Below are positions 4,752 to 6,903 of a stretch of DNA of 6,903 nt, piece after piece (within the stretch, counting starts at the first letter, position 1; every line of letters begins with the position of its first letter). The notes under the pieces were generated by a model. It searched no databases and was not told the origin of the DNA. It saw nothing but the letters and a program-made list of their open reading frames with translations. The stretch lies in contig JAGAAD010000069.1 in assembly GCA_017615445.1 (NCBI GenBank), positions 1 to 6,903 of the forward strand, in the 5' to 3' direction. This stretch comes from Bacteroidales bacterium (GTDB taxonomy: Bacteria > Bacteroidota > Bacteroidia > Bacteroidales > UBA932). Position numbers and translations under genes: made by a program.

Positions 4752-6902
4752 CTATCCAGTGTATTCAGAAGGGGGCACTCCGAACTGTTTCTTGAACGAA
4801 GTGCTGAAGTGAGACAAGGTGTTGAAGCCGGTCATCCAGGCTATCTCGGACATGTTGTATTTGCCCTCGCGCAGGAGCTCGGCCGCCCTGTTAAGTTTGT
4901 AGTGCTTGAAGAACACGGACGGATTCTCGCCAGTCAGGCCCTTCACTTTGTAGTAGAACTTCGTGCGGGAGATCTTCATCATCTCGCAGACCTTCACTAT
5001 CTCCAGATCCGTGTTAGCCAGTTCCTTTTCCATCAGCGCATAGAGGTCGCGCATGAAGGCCGCATCGCGCGGCGAGAGAGCTTCCGGCGGGATGTTTTCG
5101 GTGGTGGTGGCGTTGCCCAGCTGCCTGCGAAGCTTCTCGCGGTTTTCGAGCAGCGACTTCACGAGCGCCAGCAGATACTGCGGCTGGAAGGGCTTGCTGA
5201 CATAGGCGTCCGCGCCCTTGTCCAGGCCCTGCACCTGGCTCTCCACTGCCACCTTGGCGGTGACGAGCACCACGGGGATATGCGAGAGTTGCAGGTCGTT
5301 CTTAATCTTTTCGCAGAGCTGATAGCCGCTCTCGCCCGGCATCACCACATCGCTGATGACGAGGTCCGGGGCGTCGTCCTGCATTCCGCGCAGCGCACTC
5401 GCCACGTCGAAATAGATGGACACACGGTACTGCGGTTTCAGCAGGAGCTTTATGTAGTTCGCGATGTCTATATCGTCGTCCACCACAGCGATGTGCTTGC
5501 GGTCCTGATCCTCCGAATTGTCTTCCGGCATCAGAATCTCAGGAATGCTCTCGGTGATAAGGTTCTGAGGTTCCGCGTCCGTGCGCTCGTCCTTCGTGTA
5601 GGAGGATGCGCTCACCGGCACGATGAAGCAGAATTCCGCTCCGCCTCCGGGCCTGTTGATCGCCTTGATGTAGCCGTGGTGCAGAGTGATCAGCACGCGG
5701 GCATAGTACAGACCGATTCCGGAACCGTGGGTGTTCGATTTCGATGCGCCCTGGTAGAAGCGTTCGAAGATCTTTTCCATTTCGTCTTCAGGAATTCCGG
5801 GGCCGGTGTCGGAAACGCGGATTGCGGCGTACTGGCCGTCCGTGTCTTCATCCGTGAGCGGGAAAAGAGCCGCTGCGTCCGCGCGGGAAATAACGTCGAA
5901 CGAAAGGGTGACCTTGCCGCCGGAGGGCGTGAATTTCAGCGCGTTCGAGAGAAGATTCATAAGGATCTTCTGCACTTTGTCCGCGTCTACCCACATAGTG
6001 AAGCTGTCCTCCAGACCGGTGGTGGCGAGTTCTATTCCCTTGCTCTGGGCATTGAAACGGAAGAGGTCCGCAATACTCTTGAGCGGCGGAACGATGTCCA
6101 TCTTCGCCACCTTCATCTGGAGTTTGCGGTTGCCGATGCGGTTGAAATCCAGCAGCTGGTTCACCAGCGAGAGCATCCACGCCGAATTGCGTCTGATTAT
6201 GTCCACCAAAGCGCGATCTGCGCCTTTTATGTTCTCCGATGCTGCCAGCTGGCCAGCAGGACCTGCAATCATAGTCAGAGGGGTGCGGAACTCGTGAGCC
6301 ACGTTCGAGAAGTAGTTCATCTGGATCTTGTTCAGCTTCTTCTCCTCCTGCTCGGCCATCTCGGCACGTTCCTGCTCAAGCTTCACCTCGCGAATACGCT
6401 CGGCGGCTTCGGCCCTCACGCGCCTGACGTGCTTCCAGAAAGTGTAACCCATGCCCACCAGGAAGCCTCCCAGCAGCACCCAAATTATAATAGCCCACCA
6501 GGTGGCGTACCACGGCGGGAGCACCCTGATGCGGAGGACCTGCTCGTCCGAAATGACATTGCGGCCTTCGCCGGAGAGCCTCACCTTGAAGAGGTAACGG
6601 CCAGAGGGAATGTTAGAATAATAAGCTTCATTCGCGGTGCCGCATTCGACCCAATCCTGGTCGAAACCCTCCATCTTATATTTGTAGTGCATGTGCACAT
6701 GCTCGCCGTAGTCCAGCGCTGCGAAAGCGATACTGAAGGCGTTGTCTTTGTGCGGAATCACCACATCAGGCCTGCCCGGAAGTGAGCTCTCGACGGGAGC
6801 GTTCGGGCCCGGCTGCACGAGGGTGTTGTGGATCTTCAGGTATTCGAAGACTATGGGCACGGTGCGCTGGTCGCTGACTTCCAGCGGGGTGAACGAAGTC
6901 AG
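4752..6902 (-). CDS. Hybrid two-component system sensor kinase/response regulator with AraC DNA-binding domain (5' end outside window)
   Basis: The frame is open to the right edge, and GTG at 6858-6860 is an internal Val, so the N-terminal sensor repeats are missing. Counting from that Val, the visible order is as follows. A Y_Y_Y domain (about 38-113) is periplasmic. A membrane helix (about 118-141, nt 6438-6509) leads into a charged coiled linker (144-180). A HisKA domain carries the phospho-acceptor His189 in HEFRTP. The kinase ATPase domain shows an N box (Asn302/Asn306), DTGPGIP (351-357) and GSGIGL (379-384). A receiver domain (about 455-570) has Asp461-463, phospho-acceptor Asp504, Thr534 and Lys556. 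A C-terminal AraC helix-turn-helix pair spans about 605-700. All key phosphorelay residues are present, so it looks functional. Family members are inner-membrane sensors that bind a glycan breakdown product in the periplasm and activate nearby polysaccharide-use genes. The GH3 gene one base downstream is the obvious candidate target. The ligand cannot be judged because the sensor repeats lie outside the window. Confidence 0.97.
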   Translation of the reverse strand: MTSFTPLEVSDQRTVPIVFEYLKIHNTLVQPGPNAPVESSLPGRPDVVIPHKDNAFSIAFAALDYGEHVHMHYKYKMEGFDQDWVECGTANEAYYSNIPSGRYLFKVRLSGEGRNVISDEQVLRIRVLPPWYATWWAIIIWVLLGGFLVGMGYTFWKHVRRVRAEAAERIREVKLEQERAEMAEQEEKKLNKIQMNYFSNVAHEFRTPLTMIAGPAGQLAASENIKGADRALVDIIRRNSAWMLSLVNQLLDFNRIGNRKLQMKVAKMDIVPPLKSIADLFRFNAQSKGIELATTGLEDSFTMWVDADKVQKILMNLLSNALKFTPSGGKVTLSFDVISRADAAALFPLTDEDTDGQYAAIRVSDTGPGIPEDEMEKIFERFYQGASKSNTHGSGIGLYYARVLITLHHGYIKAINRPGGGAEFCFIVPVSASSYTKDERTDAEPQNLITESIPEILMPEDNSEDQDRKHIAVVDDDIDIANYIKLLLKPQYRVSIYFDVASALRGMQDDAPDLVISDVVMPGESGYQLCEKIKNDLQLSHIPVVLVTAKVAVESQVQGLDKGADAYVSKPFQPQYLLALVKSLLENREKLRRQLGNATTTENIPPEALSPRDAAFMRDLYALMEKELANTDLEIVKVCEMMKISRTKFYYKVKGLTGENPSVFFKHYKLNRAAELLREGKYNMSEIAWMTGFNTLSHFSTSFKKQFGVPPSEYTG

Positions 6903-6903
6903 G

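Noticed and set aside
4751..4800. Possible separate promoter for the GH3 gene just upstream of its start
   Set aside because: No TAnnTTTG box or -33 element on the - strand, and the region codes for the end of the AraC domain. Co-transcription with the regulator is simpler.
6677..6684. TATATTTG, a match to the Bacteroidetes -7 promoter box TAnnTTTG on the + strand
   Set aside because: It lies inside and antisense to the Y_Y_Y-domain coding sequence, has no TTTG/TTG -33 partner at the right distance, and is explained by the codons for KYK.
4686..6785. Very long open frame (about 700 codons) on the + strand opposite the sensor-regulator
   Set aside because: It is antisense to a protein with complete kinase, receiver and AraC motifs. 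The translation is low-complexity His/Arg/Val/Leu-rich with no recognisable domain, as expected from high-GC codon bias.
6858..6860. GTG as the start of the sensor-regulator gene
   Set aside because: The frame continues upstream to the edge with sequence (LTSFTPLEVSDQRTV) typical of the region before a Y_Y_Y domain, so the gene is truncated by the window, not short.

Overview
The window is fully coding DNA from what looks like a fairly GC-rich member of the Bacteroidales. The hybrid two-component regulator fused to an AraC domain, the GH3 lipoprotein and the scarcity of Shine-Dalgarno sequences are typical of gut Bacteroidetes. GC looks high-fifties by eye, which would suit Rikenellaceae/Alistipes-like or uncultured Bacteroidales lineages, but the sequence does not fix a genus.

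Two transcription units face each other. On the + strand, from the left edge to 2490, lies a tightly packed three-gene unit: the C-terminal half of an alpha/beta hydrolase, a membrane protein closely resembling animal steroid 5-alpha-reductases, and an Old Yellow Enzyme-type flavin ene-reductase that lacks the usual C-terminal FAD/NAD(P) domains. The hydrolase and 5-alpha-reductase genes overlap by one base (TAATG), and the next gap is 3 bases. The two reductases together resemble the 5-alpha-/5-beta-reductase pairs known from gut Bacteroidetes that make allo- and iso-allo-bile acids. The likely job is reduction of the C4=C5 bond of 3-oxo-delta4 steroids or bile acids, possibly to both ring-fusion stereoisomers.

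On the - strand, from the right edge to 2495, a hybrid two-component sensor/regulator (5' end outside the window) is followed after one base by a GH3 beta-glycosidase lipoprotein. The regulator probably senses a glycan or glycoside in the periplasm and may control this GH3 gene. No SusC/SusD gene is in view.

The two units converge with only 4 bases between stop codons, and an imperfect inverted repeat spans the junction. No RNA gene, mobile element, CRISPR array or convincing promoter was seen. Both units start outside the window. Whether the glycosidase/sensor unit and the reductase unit cooperate, for example by deglycosylating a steroid-like glycoside and then reducing the aglycone, is only a hypothesis from adjacency.
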